64,000 nucleotides of DNA from Trichocoleus sp. FACHB-40 (GCF_014695915.1 NZ_JACJPF010000100.1:78843-142842); one strand, 5' to 3'; shown: positions 1 through 10,257, numbered from the stretch's first letter. Notes: generated from the sequence alone by a model not told the origin. Numbers and translations are program-made.

Positions 1-706
1 GTATTAAAGACCATACCTTCATCCATTTTGAGCGGTTACGGTGCTTTTATGGGAAAAGTACCGCTTTCAAAGCAGATGGTGCTTTTAAGAGCAGTAAGCA
101 GTAATACCTGTAGAAGGGCGCTGTACGTTTAAGATGTAGGACAAGCCGGACGATTTTGATTCCGGGATGGCTTAAATATTGGTGTCAGCACAAACGCTTT
201 TATTTGTCTAGGGATGCAACATTCTCGATGATAGCCAAAAGCCCAGTATTACGAGCAAGATTGTTTTAATATATTATTTTGCAATAAAACCATAGTGGAA
301 TGTCTAGATTCTCGTATCTAGTAGCCGCGCTTAGTTAATGGGCATAAGCGGATTCGTTACACTAATGTTACACAAGTCCAGTTTATACTAGCGTATTACG
401 CCCAAATGCCAGCGGAGGGAGTAGGTTGGCTCAATGCCAATAAAAGCGCCCTGATATCGGTTGTATAACTTGTTAGTTTTAGACAAGTAAAGCGATCGCA
501 GTGTCCAAAAGTGTTGGCATGATGCCCTGGAACACTATTCTAGAAAAAGGAGGTTCCTGTCGCACCCCTTTACCAACTATTCCGATCTACTCCGGCTGCT
601 GGCCACTGACCCAGATTCCTTATCATAAGATGGTACGGGCGATAGTCAAGACAGGACTAACAAACAAGTAAGTGTGAGCAGTCTCAAAACTTGGGATGAG
701 AGCCGA
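1..706. other. Non-coding stretch upstream of grpE
   Basis: No convincing gene is visible in the first ~700 bases. The longest ATG-started frames are short and have no recognisable product. The stretch contains one HIP1 octamer near 490-498, a spaced direct repeat at 356-373 (listed separately) and AT-rich patches around 265-290 that could be promoter DNA. No CIRCE element (TTAGCACTC-N9-GAGTGCTAA), the usual HrcA operator, was found. It may be a long 5' regulatory region for the grpE-dnaK operon, or the tail of an unseen upstream unit. Confidence 0.5.
356..373 (+). promoter_or_regulatory. Spaced direct repeat GTTACAC-N4-GTTACAC, HLR1-like
   Basis: Two identical GTTACAC heptamers start 11 bases apart. 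The HLR1 element bound by the cyanobacterial response regulator RpaB is two (G/T)TTACA units with a 10-base period, so this is close but one base too long. It lies about 350 bases before grpE. Binding is inference only. Confidence 0.25.
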
Positions 707-1477
707 ATGAACGAGGAAGAAAATCAGCAAGATAACACTTCACTTCGGGTTGATGACCCAATGGTGGTAGAGGGAATGGGGAATGAACCATTATCTGAAA
801 CAGGAAACATGAGTGGAGAACTGGATTTAGACGTGCAAGTAGAAGGCGACCAAGTATCTGATGCAGTACCAGAAGCCTCTGCAACATCAAGGGAAGCGGA
901 AGCCGATCAAAACGCACAAGAGGGCGATTCATCTGCTAGTGAGGCATTGAAGCGGGAACTAGAGGCAACCAGAGCGCAACTGGAAGAGCGCACCCAGCAG
1001 TGTGAGTCTTTCAAAACGCAGTATATGAGGATTGCGGCAGATTTTGAAAATTTCCGCAAGCGGAACCTCAAAGAAAAAGAAGACTCGGAGGTGCAAGTAA
1101 AACGCGCCATGATAACAGAATTACTGCCAGTGGTGGATAATTTTGAAAGGGCGCGATCGCAAATCAAACCTCAAACAGATGGAGAATGGAGCATTCACAA
1201 AAGCTACCAAGGGGTATACAAACAGCTGGCAGACGGACTCAAGCGGATTGGAGTATCTCCCATGCGTCCGGAAGGACAAGAATTTGATCCGAATCTCCAC
1301 GAAGCGGTGATGCGCGAACCAACTGATGAATATCCAGAAGGAGCCGTGATCGAACAGCTGGTTCGGGGATATTTTATAGGCGATCGCGTCTTGCGCCACG
1401 CCCTAGTTAAAGTTGCTGCGGCTCGTGACCCCGTGGTACCCTCAGAGGAAGGCAATCGGTCAGAGCAGGAAAGTTAA
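707..1477 (+). CDS. grpE: Nucleotide exchange factor GrpE
   Basis: GrpE is the cytosolic co-chaperone that releases ADP from DnaK. The first ~75 residues are acidic and low in complexity, as in cyanobacterial GrpEs. A long coiled-coil dimer helix follows (region around [19 protein letters not shown]), then the conserved ADFENFRKR segment and the C-terminal beta-wing with GEEFDP-type (here [12 protein letters not shown]) and [17 protein letters not shown] motifs. I chose the ATG at 707. An in-frame GTG at 674 would add 11 residues but has no better ribosome site, and the residues added are not family-like. dnaK follows after a 148-base gap that is itself open in one frame. Identification is secure; only the exact start is uncertain. 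Confidence 0.95.
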   Translation: MNEEENQQDNTSLRVDDPMVVEGMGNEPLSETGNMSGELDLDVQVEGDQVSDAVPEASATSREAEADQNAQEGDSSASEALKRELEATRAQLEERTQQCESFKTQYMRIAADFENFRKRNLKEKEDSEVQVKRAMITELLPVVDNFERARSQIKPQTDGEWSIHKSYQGVYKQLADGLKRIGVSPMRPEGQEFDPNLHEAVMREPTDEYPEGAVIEQLVRGYFIGDRVLRHALVKVAAARDPVVPSEEGNRSEQES

Positions 1478-1623
1478 TGGACTTTGACGCACTGGATCGA
1501 CGCTTATTGGCATTAGTAATTACAATCAAGTTGATGGAAATCTTGGGCGAAGTCAGAATCGTCCAAGGTAAACAATTTAACGGTTACTCAACAAATCTTC
1601 TTGCACACCTTCACTACAGCTAG
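1477..1623 (+). CDS. Possible 48-aa ORF bridging grpE and dnaK
   Basis: This short frame starts at an ATG that overlaps the grpE stop (TAATG) and ends with TAG two bases before the dnaK ATG, so it fills the grpE-dnaK gap exactly. The predicted product begins [20 protein letters not shown] and ends with LLAHLHYS. No family is recognised. The arrangement would allow translational coupling from grpE through to dnaK. An open frame of this length arises by chance fairly often, so this is a candidate and not a firm gene. Confidence 0.3.
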   Translation: MDFDALDRRLLALVITIKLMEILGEVRIVQGKQFNGYSTNLLAHLHYS

Positions 1624-1625
1624 CT

Positions 1626-3590
1626 ATGGGAAAAGTCATTGGCATCGACCTCGGCACGACCAATAGTTGCGTGGCTGTTTTAGAGGGGGGTCAACCGATC
1701 GTCATCTCTAACACAGAAGGTGGAAGAACGACCCCTAGTATGGTGGGATTTGGGAAAGGGGGCGATCGCTTAGTAGGACAACTGGCAAAGCGGCAAGCTG
1801 TAACCAATGCCGAAAACACAGTTTACAGCATCAAACGCTTTATCGGTCGCCGCTGGGATGACACCGAAATAGAGCGATCGCGCGTACCCTACACCTGCAT
1901 CAAAGGTCGGGACGATACCGTTGATGTTCAGATTCGGGGACGCAACTACACCCCTCAGGAAATCTCCGCGATGATCCTGCAAAAACTCAAGCAGGATGCC
2001 GAAAACTTTCTGGGCGAACAAGTAGATCAGGCAGTAATCACAGTACCTGCCTACTTTACAGATGCCCAACGGCAAGCCACAAAAGATGCTGGAACCATTG
2101 CCGGTCTAGAAGTTCTACGGATCATCAACGAACCCACAGCAGCTGCACTCGCCTACGGACTGGATAAACAAGATCAAGAACAGCGCATCCTAGTATTTGA
2201 CTTAGGCGGCGGCACCTTCGACGTTTCCGTTCTGCAACTCGGTGATGGCGTTTTTGAAGTCAAAGCCACAAGCGGTAACAACCATCTAGGCGGAGATGAC
2301 TTTGACAACTGCATCGTCCTCTGGATGATAGAAAACTTCAAAAAGCAAGAGAAAATTGACCTGGGAACCGATAAAATGGCTCTCCAGCGGCTGCGAGAAG
2401 CAGCTGAAAAAGCCAAGATTGAGCTTTCCAACATGGGCAGCACCTCCATAAATTTGCCCTTCATCACCGCCGATGACACTGGGCCAAAACATTTGGAGAT
2501 GGAACTAAGCCGTGCCCAGTTTGAAGAACTGGTAAATTATCTGGTAGAAGGCACAATTGAGCCGGTTAGTCAAGCCATTAAGGACAGTGGTTTAACGCCA
2601 AATGAAATTGACCGCATTATCCTGGTGGGAGGTTCCACCCGGATTCCAGCCGTTCAGGATGCTATCAAGAAGTTTTTTGGCGGCAAAACACCCGATCGCT
2701 CAGTCAACCCCGACGAAGCAGTAGCACTGGGAGCAGCAATTCAAGGCGGCGTGTTAAGCGGCGAAGTTGAGGATCTGCTGCTATTAGACGTTGCCCCCCT
2801 GAGCTTGGGTATCGAAACTTTGGGAGAAGTGTTCACAAAAATTATTGAACGCAATACCACAATTCCCACCACAAAATCCCAAGTCTTTTCCACCGCCACA
2901 GACGGACAAACAAGCGTGGAAATTCACGTCTTGCAGGGTGAACGGGCAATGGCTCGTGACAACAAAAGTTTGGGCAAATTCCTCCTAGCAGGAATTCCCC
3001 CTGCCCCCAGAGGCGTACCCCAAATTGAAGTGTCCTTTGAAATCGGCGTTGACGGGATTCTCAAAGTATTAGCTCAAGACAAAGGTACTGGGCGAGAGCA
3101 GAGTATCCGAATTACCAATACAGGCGGCTTGAGTGCTACCGAAGTTGAACGGATGCGGCTAGAAGCTGAAACCTTTGCCGAAGACGACCGTCGTCGGGTG
3201 CAAGTGGTTGAGTTGAAAAACCAGCTTGATAGCCTGTTCTACAGCTATGAATCGACGTTAAATGACAACGGAGATCTCGTTAGCGAGGATTTGAAGACGC
3301 AGGTGAATCAAAAGGGCATACAGGCAAGAACCGCACTGGCGAATCCCTCGATTAGTGTTGAGGAGATAAAACAGCAAATTGAAGAGTTTCAACAGGCGCT
3401 GTTTGCTATTGGGGCTGCTGTTTACCAGAAAGCTAACAACGGACGCGAGTCAGTGCAGGATTACGAGAGTGTAGAAGGTGGTATAGCCCCATTCCAAAAC
3501 ACGCCTGACGGCACAATAAACGAAGAAGACGATTTCATCAATTTTGATGATGACAACACTGTAACTGCCGACTACGAGGCAGTTGACTAA
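1626..3590 (+). CDS. dnaK: Molecular chaperone DnaK (Hsp70)
   Basis: This is the ATP-driven Hsp70 chaperone of the cytosol, working with DnaJ and GrpE. The N-terminal ATPase begins with [13 protein letters not shown] and contains [25 protein letters not shown] and the [12 protein letters not shown] adenosine motif. The substrate-binding domain follows the [13 protein letters not shown] linker region, and an acidic tail ends in [10 protein letters not shown], a tail style seen in the cyanobacterial DnaK2 type. At 654 residues it is full length. The genes grpE and dnaJ flank it on the same strand, the classical chaperone operon. Cyanobacteria usually carry several dnaK genes; this context and tail suggest the essential general-purpose copy. 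Confidence 0.97.
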   Translation: MGKVIGIDLGTTNSCVAVLEGGQPIVISNTEGGRTTPSMVGFGKGGDRLVGQLAKRQAVTNAENTVYSIKRFIGRRWDDTEIERSRVPYTCIKGRDDTVDVQIRGRNYTPQEISAMILQKLKQDAENFLGEQVDQAVITVPAYFTDAQRQATKDAGTIAGLEVLRIINEPTAAALAYGLDKQDQEQRILVFDLGGGTFDVSVLQLGDGVFEVKATSGNNHLGGDDFDNCIVLWMIENFKKQEKIDLGTDKMALQRLREAAEKAKIELSNMGSTSINLPFITADDTGPKHLEMELSRAQFEELVNYLVEGTIEPVSQAIKDSGLTPNEIDRIILVGGSTRIPAVQDAIKKFFGGKTPDRSVNPDEAVALGAAIQGGVLSGEVEDLLLLDVAPLSLGIETLGEVFTKIIERNTTIPTTKSQVFSTATDGQTSVEIHVLQGERAMARDNKSLGKFLLAGIPPAPRGVPQIEVSFEIGVDGILKVLAQDKGTGREQSIRITNTGGLSATEVERMRLEAETFAEDDRRRVQVVELKNQLDSLFYSYESTLNDNGDLVSEDLKTQVNQKGIQARTALANPSISVEEIKQQIEEFQQALFAIGAAVYQKANNGRESVQDYESVEGGIAPFQNTPDGTINEEDDFINFDDDNTVTADYEAVD

Positions 3591-5062
<1,472 letters not shown>

Positions 5063-5073
<11 letters not shown>

Positions 5074-5137
5074 GTTATGAGTTATGAGTTCTGAGTTAGA
5101 AGAACCACTCAGTACTCAAGACTCGGCACTCAGCACT
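5063..5137. repeat. Tandem ATGAGTT heptamers and ACTCAG-type repeat at the tusA-rsgA junction
   Basis: Four or more copies of a TGAGTTA-like heptamer run from 5063 to about 5097, covering the tusA stop codon and supplying the ATG used for rsgA. A second repeat word (ACTCAGTACTCAAGACTC and variants) continues to 5137 and encodes the first residues of RsgA. Both are typical cyanobacterial short repeats. Confidence 0.75.
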
Positions 5138-6169
5138 GTGTTGGGTACTGTGCTGGCTGTGCAGGCAAATTTCTATCAGGTGAGGTTGGAGGAGAGCCGG
5201 GACGCGATTCAGGAATTGCTGTGTACTAGGCGATCGCGTCTGAAAAAAATTGGTCAGAAGGTGATGGTGGGCGATCGCGTAATTGTAGAGGAACCAGATT
5301 GGGCTGGCGGACGAGGCGCAATATCGCAAGTTTTGCCCCGACAAACGGAACTGGATCGTCCCCCAATTGCCAATGCTAATCAAATTCTGCTGGTTTTTGC
5401 TTTGGCAGATCCACCGTTAGATCCCTACCAACTCAGTAAATTTCTCGTGAAGGCAGAATCTACCGATTTGGATGTCTGTCTTTGTCTCAATAAAAGCGAT
5501 TTAGTCTCAGAGGAGCAAGTCCAGCAGTGGCGCGATCGCTTGCACGGATGGGGCTACCAACCTATCTTTATCAGCGTCCATGTTCGCATGGGGATGGACG
5601 AACTGCAAGCCCAACTCAATGACAAAATTACCGTCTTTGCTGGGCTTTCTGGAGTTGGAAAGTCTAGCATTATAAACTATTTTATTGAAGATGTCAATTT
5701 GAGAGTAGCGGAAGTTTCTGGGAAACTCAGCCGGGGTCGTCACACGACGCGACACGTAGAACTGTTTGAACTACCGACAGGTGGACTGCTGGCAGATACT
5801 CCAGGCTTCAATCAGCCAGATTTGGACTGTCTGCCAGAGGAGTTAGTCGAGTATTTTCCCGAAGCGCAGAAGCGGCTAGAAGTGGGAAGATGTCAATTTA
5901 GCGACTGTCTGCATCGCGATGAGCCGAATTGTGCAGTTAGGGGAGATTGGGAGCGTTACGAGCATTATCTAGATTTTTTGGAAGATGCGATCGCTCGCAG
6001 CGAACATCTCCACCAACAATCCGATCCCGATGCCGCTATGAAGGAGAAAACCAAAGGCAAAGGGCAAAACCAATACGAACCCAGGCTGAACACTAAAAAA
6101 TATCGTCGTCCTTCCCGTCGCACTCAACAGCAAGCGCTACAAGAATTTTATCAAGACCCGGATAATTGA
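5084..6169 (+). CDS. rsgA: Ribosome small subunit-dependent GTPase RsgA
   Basis: RsgA is a late 30S ribosome assembly GTPase. The circularly permuted GTPase order is visible: G4 NKSD at residues 136-139, then the P-loop GLSGVGKSS at 187-195, then G3 DTPG at 238-241. An OB fold lies upstream (VLGTVLAVQANFYQV to about residue 90), and a zinc site downstream uses Cys270, Cys275, His277 and Cys283. The only ATG is at 5084, but residues 1-18 are encoded by repeat DNA. Family alignments normally begin near the VLGTV segment, so GTG 5138 or TTG 5141 are plausible real starts. The C-terminus is a Lys/Arg-rich tail. Confidence 0.95.
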   Translation: MSSELEEPLSTQDSALSTVLGTVLAVQANFYQVRLEESRDAIQELLCTRRSRLKKIGQKVMVGDRVIVEEPDWAGGRGAISQVLPRQTELDRPPIANANQILLVFALADPPLDPYQLSKFLVKAESTDLDVCLCLNKSDLVSEEQVQQWRDRLHGWGYQPIFISVHVRMGMDELQAQLNDKITVFAGLSGVGKSSIINYFIEDVNLRVAEVSGKLSRGRHTTRHVELFELPTGGLLADTPGFNQPDLDCLPEELVEYFPEAQKRLEVGRCQFSDCLHRDEPNCAVRGDWERYEHYLDFLEDAIARSEHLHQQSDPDAAMKEKTKGKGQNQYEPRLNTKKYRRPSRRTQQQALQEFYQDPDN

Positions 6170-6196
6170 CGTGAGCGATCGCTAGGACACCCAACT

Positions 6197-6294
6197 TGAT
6201 AGGGATTTAAGAGTTTTCCGGCTGTATTTGTTCATGGAGATGGACGATTTAATGAAACGTTTCAATCCCTGATAGGGATTTAGGAGTTTTCCGG
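6197..6294 (-). CRISPR. Trailer end of CRISPR array: one degenerate and one full repeat
   Basis: A full repeat lies at 6259-6294 and a degenerate one at 6197-6222, separated by a 36-base spacer (6223-6258). Read on the minus strand, the degenerate copy keeps its 5' half (GCCGGAAAACTCTTAAATCC) and has lost its 3' half (the CCCTATCAGGGATTGAAA part). This is how a terminal trailer repeat usually decays. It is split from the main array by the insert at 6295-6837. Confidence 0.85.
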
Positions 6295-6690
6295 TGGTTC
6301 ATCCTGGTTATCAACATTTTTTTCAGGATAACCGCAAATCTGCATCAGATTCTCCTGACTCACCTCTAGCGCATCTTCTAGATCCATAAGTTCATTTACC
6401 GTTGGTAAAGCGCCAGCTAGGAATTCCTTAAGCCGCCGCAGTGGAATATCAGAGAGTTCATGCACTTCAATCAAATCTTTTGCTGCCAAGAGACTTGCAA
6501 GCGTGGGCGGGTCTTTGGATAAGAATATTTCACCCTTGCCCAGCGCTTCTAATAAAGCTGATGCGTCTCGGTATCCCCAGAACTTGAATAGTCTGCCGAT
6601 ACCATCCCGCGCTATTTGCGTGAGGCTGAAGTTCCAGCGCTTTTTTAGATTGTCATCGCCAGCGGCTGAAACGCCTTTTACGCGGGGCAT
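6280..6690 (-). CDS. Small protein of unknown function embedded in the CRISPR array
   Basis: This ATG-started 136-residue frame occupies the space between two CRISPR repeats; its last residues (PENS) and stop codon are supplied by the repeat at 6259-6294. The N-terminal part (KKRWNFSLTQIARDGIGRLF, then DASALLEALGKGEI) reads as a short beta strand followed by two helices. That resembles small cyanobacterial proteins with a ribbon-helix-helix-like N-terminus, often carrying KxRWNFSLT. The C-terminal half (LKEFLAGALPTVNELMDLED onward) is predicted helical. No Cas family is recognised. Two palindromes lie just upstream of its start (6753-6835), consistent with a DNA-binding regulator, which is inference. 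Function is unknown. Confidence 0.65.
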   Translation of the reverse strand: MPRVKGVSAAGDDNLKKRWNFSLTQIARDGIGRLFKFWGYRDASALLEALGKGEIFLSKDPPTLASLLAAKDLIEVHELSDIPLRRLKEFLAGALPTVNELMDLEDALEVSQENLMQICGYPEKNVDNQDEPPENS

Positions 6691-6752
6691 ACAGTTCCTC
6701 TACTTAAACTACTTCAATCTTAATCCCAATCCCTTTCAAGACAGCTAAGTTG

Positions 6753-6835
6753 CGCTATCTGGGAAAATATGCGTATATTTTCCTTCCTTATAAGTTAACA
6801 TTCCTGAGAAAGTATGTGCATACTTTGAGATAGCG
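6753..6835. promoter_or_regulatory. Paired palindromes upstream of the array-embedded ORF
   Basis: Palindrome 1 spans 6762-6783 (arms GGAAAATA / TATTTTCC). Palindrome 2 spans 6809-6826 (arms AAAGTATG / CATACTTT). They are flanked by the inverted octamers CGCTATCT (6753-6760) and AGATAGCG (6828-6835), so the whole block is an imperfect inverted repeat. It lies between the ORF start at 6690 and the first repeat of the main array at 6838. An operator or promoter for the ORF is likely; a mobile-element end is an alternative. Confidence 0.5.
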
Positions 6836-6837
6836 AC

Positions 6838-7382
6838 GTTTCAATCCCTGATAGGGATTTAGGAGTTTTCCGGCTTGCGGGAGACTTGCTGGATGCTGGT
6901 GTGGATATCGCGTTTCAATCCCTGATAGGGATTTAGGAGTTTTCCGGCCTTCGCGTTCTTGTTCGTCCGCTACACCCATAATTTCAATCCCTGATAGGGA
7001 TTTAGGAGTCTTCCGGCGAACTGGGTCTGCGGTCTGTGCCATAACAGGTTTCTGCAATATTTCAATCCCTGATAGGGATTTAGGAGTCTTCCGGCAGTTA
7101 GGAGTAATCCAAGTATCCAAAGTTACGCATTTCAATCCCTGATAGGGATTTAGGAGTCTTCCGGCAACCCAAAAACATTTGTAGAAACACCCGTAACCTT
7201 CGAATTTCAATCCCTGATAGGGATTTAGGAGTCTTCCGGCGCGATCGCCGCCAACGCCACGCTAACGATCAACTATATTTCAATCCCTGATAGGGATTTA
7301 GGAGTCTTCCGGCGTGACGGTGACGACTGTGCAGCCCAAATACTTATTTCAATCCCTGATAGGGATTTAGGAGTCTTCCGGC
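6838..7382 (-). CRISPR. CRISPR array, eight 37-base repeats
   Basis: Full repeats are at 6838-6874, 6912-6948, 6981-7017, 7059-7095, 7129-7165, 7204-7240, 7277-7313 and 7346-7382; the spacers are 32-41 bases and all different. On the plus strand each repeat holds TTTCAATCCCTGATAGGG and then ATTTAGGAGT(T/C)TTCCGGC. Crossing to the minus strand, the repeats end in GGGATTGAAA(C/T), the usual 3' end of cyanobacterial repeats that yields the crRNA 5' handle. I therefore place the leader at the high-coordinate side (after 7382). Two linked substitutions separate the two low-coordinate repeats here from the six leader-proximal ones. No cas gene is present in the window. Confidence 0.97.
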
Positions 7383-7652
7383 GGCCGATATCTGAAAGGC
7401 TCACTGTATGTAGTTTTCGAGGTGCAATTGCGTCAATCTGTGGAATCTTATCATCCTGGCGCGGATTAGGCAAGAGTCTCATTTAGTGAAAATGTCTGAA
7501 AAGCTCGGTGCGAGAGCAATACAGCAGATGCGTCAACCGTAAAATTTGATTGCATCAGTTAAATCCTTACCCACAGAAGGATTCAGCCATTTTTTAGCTT
7601 TGGTGAATTTCAACACCTACAGGTTGACGCACTGAACTAAAAATCGCGCTTA
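7383..7652 (-). promoter_or_regulatory. Probable CRISPR leader region
   Basis: This stretch contains no gene and lies at the end where repeats are most uniform, which is where new spacers are normally acquired. It should hold the array promoter on the minus strand. I see no unambiguous -10/-35 pair. Its distal part is occupied by the inverted-repeat element at 7529-7631. Confidence 0.45.
7529..7631. repeat. 103-bp element bounded by 10-base inverted repeats
   Basis: TGCGTCAACC at 7529-7538 is matched by its exact complement GGTTGACGCA at 7622-7631. The 83-base interior has no coding frame. This is the form of a miniature inverted-repeat element, but I see no clear target-site duplication, so it may be a structured RNA or chance. 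Confidence 0.3.
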
Positions 7653-8576
7653 TTATTGACGCTTGGCTACCCAATCGCGGCGCTGTGCTTCATTGCCACC
7701 CAAATCGACACTACCAGCGATCGCATCCTCCTGAATTTTCCCATCAAACTGCATCGTTACCTTAGTTCCATTCACCGACTCCACGGTCTTGAAACTGAGA
7801 CGGTCGCCTGTTAACTTGGCATCAGTCAACTTGATTACGCGATCGCCTATACTTAGGGTTCCCTTGACTCGCTGGAACTCTTGGGTTAATTGCAGCTTGT
7901 AACGTTCTTCACCAGAAGCAGTTGGCATATTCCATTCCCAAGTTCCCGATACTTGTGCTGGAACCACCCAGTAGTAAACCAGATGCGGACGCGAACCTAC
8001 CTGCACCAGTTCAGTTTGATCCGGTTTCCATTCCCTCATATCGAACTGGTGGGAGACAAGGCGCGTCCCCGGTTTGAGTTGGAGTAGAGTAGGTCGCAGC
8101 TGTAAATTAACTTTAGGCAACAGGTAAAGCGTTATTACTGTAGCCGGAGTGAGGTCAGTTTTGAACAAATCTTGCTCGATAAACCTAACGCGATCTCTTA
8201 CACCCGCCGATATAGCATTTTCCCTACTCTCCACAACTAGCCGCGTGTTAAGCTCTACACCAACACCCTTCGCGCCGAGTTTCGCCGCCTCGATAACCAG
8301 TCTTCCATCGCCAGAACCGAGATCGTAGACGACATCATCTTTGGTGACACTCCCCAGCTGCAACATTTTTGTTACCACCTCTTTAGGCGTTGGCACATAC
8401 GGCACATCTTTCTGTGCTAAAACCTCCTCTGACAGTGGTGCAGGTTCAGCTTGCGAGACGGGTGCCAATTGACCCTCTCTCCAGATGAAGACGCTGCTAA
8501 CACCCACACACAACACCAAAAAGCCAAAGATTCGCTTCAAACGCATAGCAAGTGATGACCTTTGTGAATGCGACAC
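7653..8576 (-). CDS. Membrane-anchored or exported SAM-methyltransferase-like protein
   Basis: Residues 1-35 contain a positively charged start and a hydrophobic segment (IFGFLVLCVGVSSVFIW) that looks like a signal peptide or membrane anchor. A class I methyltransferase fold follows, with motif I DLGSGDGR and an acidic residue after the second strand (GVGVELNTR), plus a LYLLPKVN segment. The last ~90 residues (VSGTWEWNMPT onward, KLQLTQEFQRVKGTLSIGD) look all-beta and lipocalin-like. Because S-adenosylmethionine is cytosolic, the N-terminal segment is more likely an anchor or the fold may have lost catalysis. The substrate is unknown. It is the first gene beyond the CRISPR leader. Confidence 0.75.
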   Translation of the reverse strand: MSHSQRSSLAMRLKRIFGFLVLCVGVSSVFIWREGQLAPVSQAEPAPLSEEVLAQKDVPYVPTPKEVVTKMLQLGSVTKDDVVYDLGSGDGRLVIEAAKLGAKGVGVELNTRLVVESRENAISAGVRDRVRFIEQDLFKTDLTPATVITLYLLPKVNLQLRPTLLQLKPGTRLVSHQFDMREWKPDQTELVQVGSRPHLVYYWVVPAQVSGTWEWNMPTASGEERYKLQLTQEFQRVKGTLSIGDRVIKLTDAKLTGDRLSFKTVESVNGTKVTMQFDGKIQEDAIAGSVDLGGNEAQRRDWVAKRQ

Positions 8577-8720
8577 TTCTCCTTATCTTGCCAGATGCGA
8601 TCGCTTGTGAACACTTGGATTCCCACTCCCAAAGATTTCCTCAGATGACGCAAGCGTTGGCGAAAGAATCATTAACTTGTTTAAGGTAGTATTTAACGGG
8701 TTTCTAATGCGGGTTGATAA

Positions 8721-8756
8721 ATCCCGTTGTACCCACGCACCAAAGTGCGACGGGAT
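8721..8756. terminator. Branched hairpin downstream of the DUF445 gene
   Basis: The outer stem ATCCCGT / ACGGGAT encloses an inner stem CGCAC-CAAA-GTGCG. It lies 14 bases beyond the stop of the minus-strand gene ending at 8770. There is no long U-tract, so termination is plausible but not certain; the form also resembles dispersed cyanobacterial palindromes. Confidence 0.45.
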
Positions 8757-8769
8757 CGAAATGCACACG

Positions 8770-9999
8770 CTAACGCAGCAGCAGCACAACCGTCTGGAAC
8801 AACCCCACCACAAACCCCAAAATACCGCCTAAATTGACAATAGCTTGCAACTCATTTTTCACAATTCCTTGAATTGATGTTTCCAGTTCCGCCGCAGATG
8901 TCGCCTTCACTCGGTCAATAATTACCTGATCGATATTCAAAATGGGAATCACTTGAGCGACAATATTTTCTAAATCTCGCTCCAAATAACGCTCTAAAAC
9001 TAAAGCCAATTCTTTGCTGACCACTCCCAAAGAATTAGTTATAGCCGCAGAAGTTCGCAAACGATTAAGCAGCAACGAGGCAATATTTTCCCAATCTAAA
9101 GATTGACTCAATCCCTGCATTAATTCAGTGCCACGCTCTTGAACATATTGGCGGACACCATCGCGTAAAGTTTTACGCAGCTGTCGCACTGTTGAAACTG
9201 GCAAATTTTGCATAGAGAGATTTTGCAGCCATTCTTGCAAACGTTGTCGAATCGCTAGGGAAACTATTAACTCTGCCAGACGTGCATTACTCGCCTCTTT
9301 TTCATCCAGGCAAAACGTCCGCAAGCGTGTTAGCGTATTGCGAAGACCAAACAAATTCGCTACTACCCAGTAAGTACCACTGGCCTTTTCTCGAAAGCCT
9401 TCATCAATAATTTGAATATTGCGATCTGTCAAGAAATCTACTATAGTTTGTCGCAAAACATCTGGTGGCAGTACCACCTGCAATATCCAATCAGAAAGCT
9501 TTTTAGCTTGGTCTTCACTAAGCTGAAAATCCAGCAAAATCTGGTCAAAAATTTGGTTTAATTGAGCTTCCAGAAAATCTTCGCGACGAGCTAAAACTTT
9601 GATAATGCGGGGTAAGGACTGACCGAGCAAATCCCGAAGAATTCCAGCCAGAACTTTGCTGGTTTTCTGCGATTTATCGGGTTTAATTTGCTCTAGTGCC
9701 AGTTTGAGCAACCAGAGAATTGCCGCCTGGACGCGCTCAGTATGCAACAGCCGCCGCGCCAGGTTTTGCAGTTCTTGGGGTGTCAGCAGCGACCCCATAA
9801 TTGTCGCAGAAACCCGATTAGCTAGGCGCTCTTGATTTCGGGGAATCAAGCCGGGAGTGAAAGGTACACGCCGCCCTCCTATGTAAAGAGTACGATAGGG
9901 GCGGAATAACATTTTAATAGCAATATCGTTGGTGAAATAGCCAATAATTGCACCAACTATGGGGGGGCTGACGTAAAGCCAGAAGTTAGACCAATTCAA
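8770..9999 (-). CDS. DUF445 family membrane-associated protein
   Basis: This 409-residue protein begins with a hydrophobic helix ([25 protein letters not shown]) bearing the characteristic [15 protein letters not shown] sequence of the DUF445/YheB family. A conserved [11 protein letters not shown] segment follows, then a long helical middle, and a C-terminal hydrophobic helix ([18 protein letters not shown]). Both ends are therefore membrane-embedded with a helical soluble region between them. The family has no established biochemical role. It stands alone between intergenic gaps and reads on the same strand as menG upstream. Confidence 0.88.
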   Translation of the reverse strand: MNWSNFWLYVSPPIVGAIIGYFTNDIAIKMLFRPYRTLYIGGRRVPFTPGLIPRNQERLANRVSATIMGSLLTPQELQNLARRLLHTERVQAAILWLLKLALEQIKPDKSQKTSKVLAGILRDLLGQSLPRIIKVLARREDFLEAQLNQIFDQILLDFQLSEDQAKKLSDWILQVVLPPDVLRQTIVDFLTDRNIQIIDEGFREKASGTYWVVANLFGLRNTLTRLRTFCLDEKEASNARLAELIVSLAIRQRLQEWLQNLSMQNLPVSTVRQLRKTLRDGVRQYVQERGTELMQGLSQSLDWENIASLLLNRLRTSAAITNSLGVVSKELALVLERYLERDLENIVAQVIPILNIDQVIIDRVKATSAAELETSIQGIVKNELQAIVNLGGILGFVVGLFQTVVLLLR

Positions 10000-10257
10000 G
10001 GTAGCGATCCAGTTAGACAGGGCTTAGGGATAGGGGAGTGAGTAGGCGAGGAGTTTTATTCACTCTAATTCACGCCGAGTGCAACTTTCAGTCTTTGTCT
10101 CACCCCTTTTGAAAGGCGGCTAGGCAGGATATTGTCGCTTATGTCTAGCGTTTCGATCCCTCTAACCCTCTTTACAAGCGGCTGTTCAGAAAAAGCTGCA
10201 TATCGCGCTAATTTATAACGCTTAACTCTTAACTCTCCACTCCCCCTAATTCCCATA

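Noticed and set aside
6788..7482. Open frames through the CRISPR repeats giving repeated KTPKSLSGIE peptides
   Set aside because: They are translations of the repeat and spacers; the repeated peptide follows the 37-base repeat exactly and has no start context.
8583..8813. Minus-strand frame overlapping the 3' end of the DUF445 gene
   Set aside because: It covers the terminator-like hairpin and is out of frame with the real gene.
10065..10256. 63-codon minus-strand frame between the DUF445 gene and menG
   Set aside because: Runs through repeat-like DNA and has no recognisable product or ribosome site.
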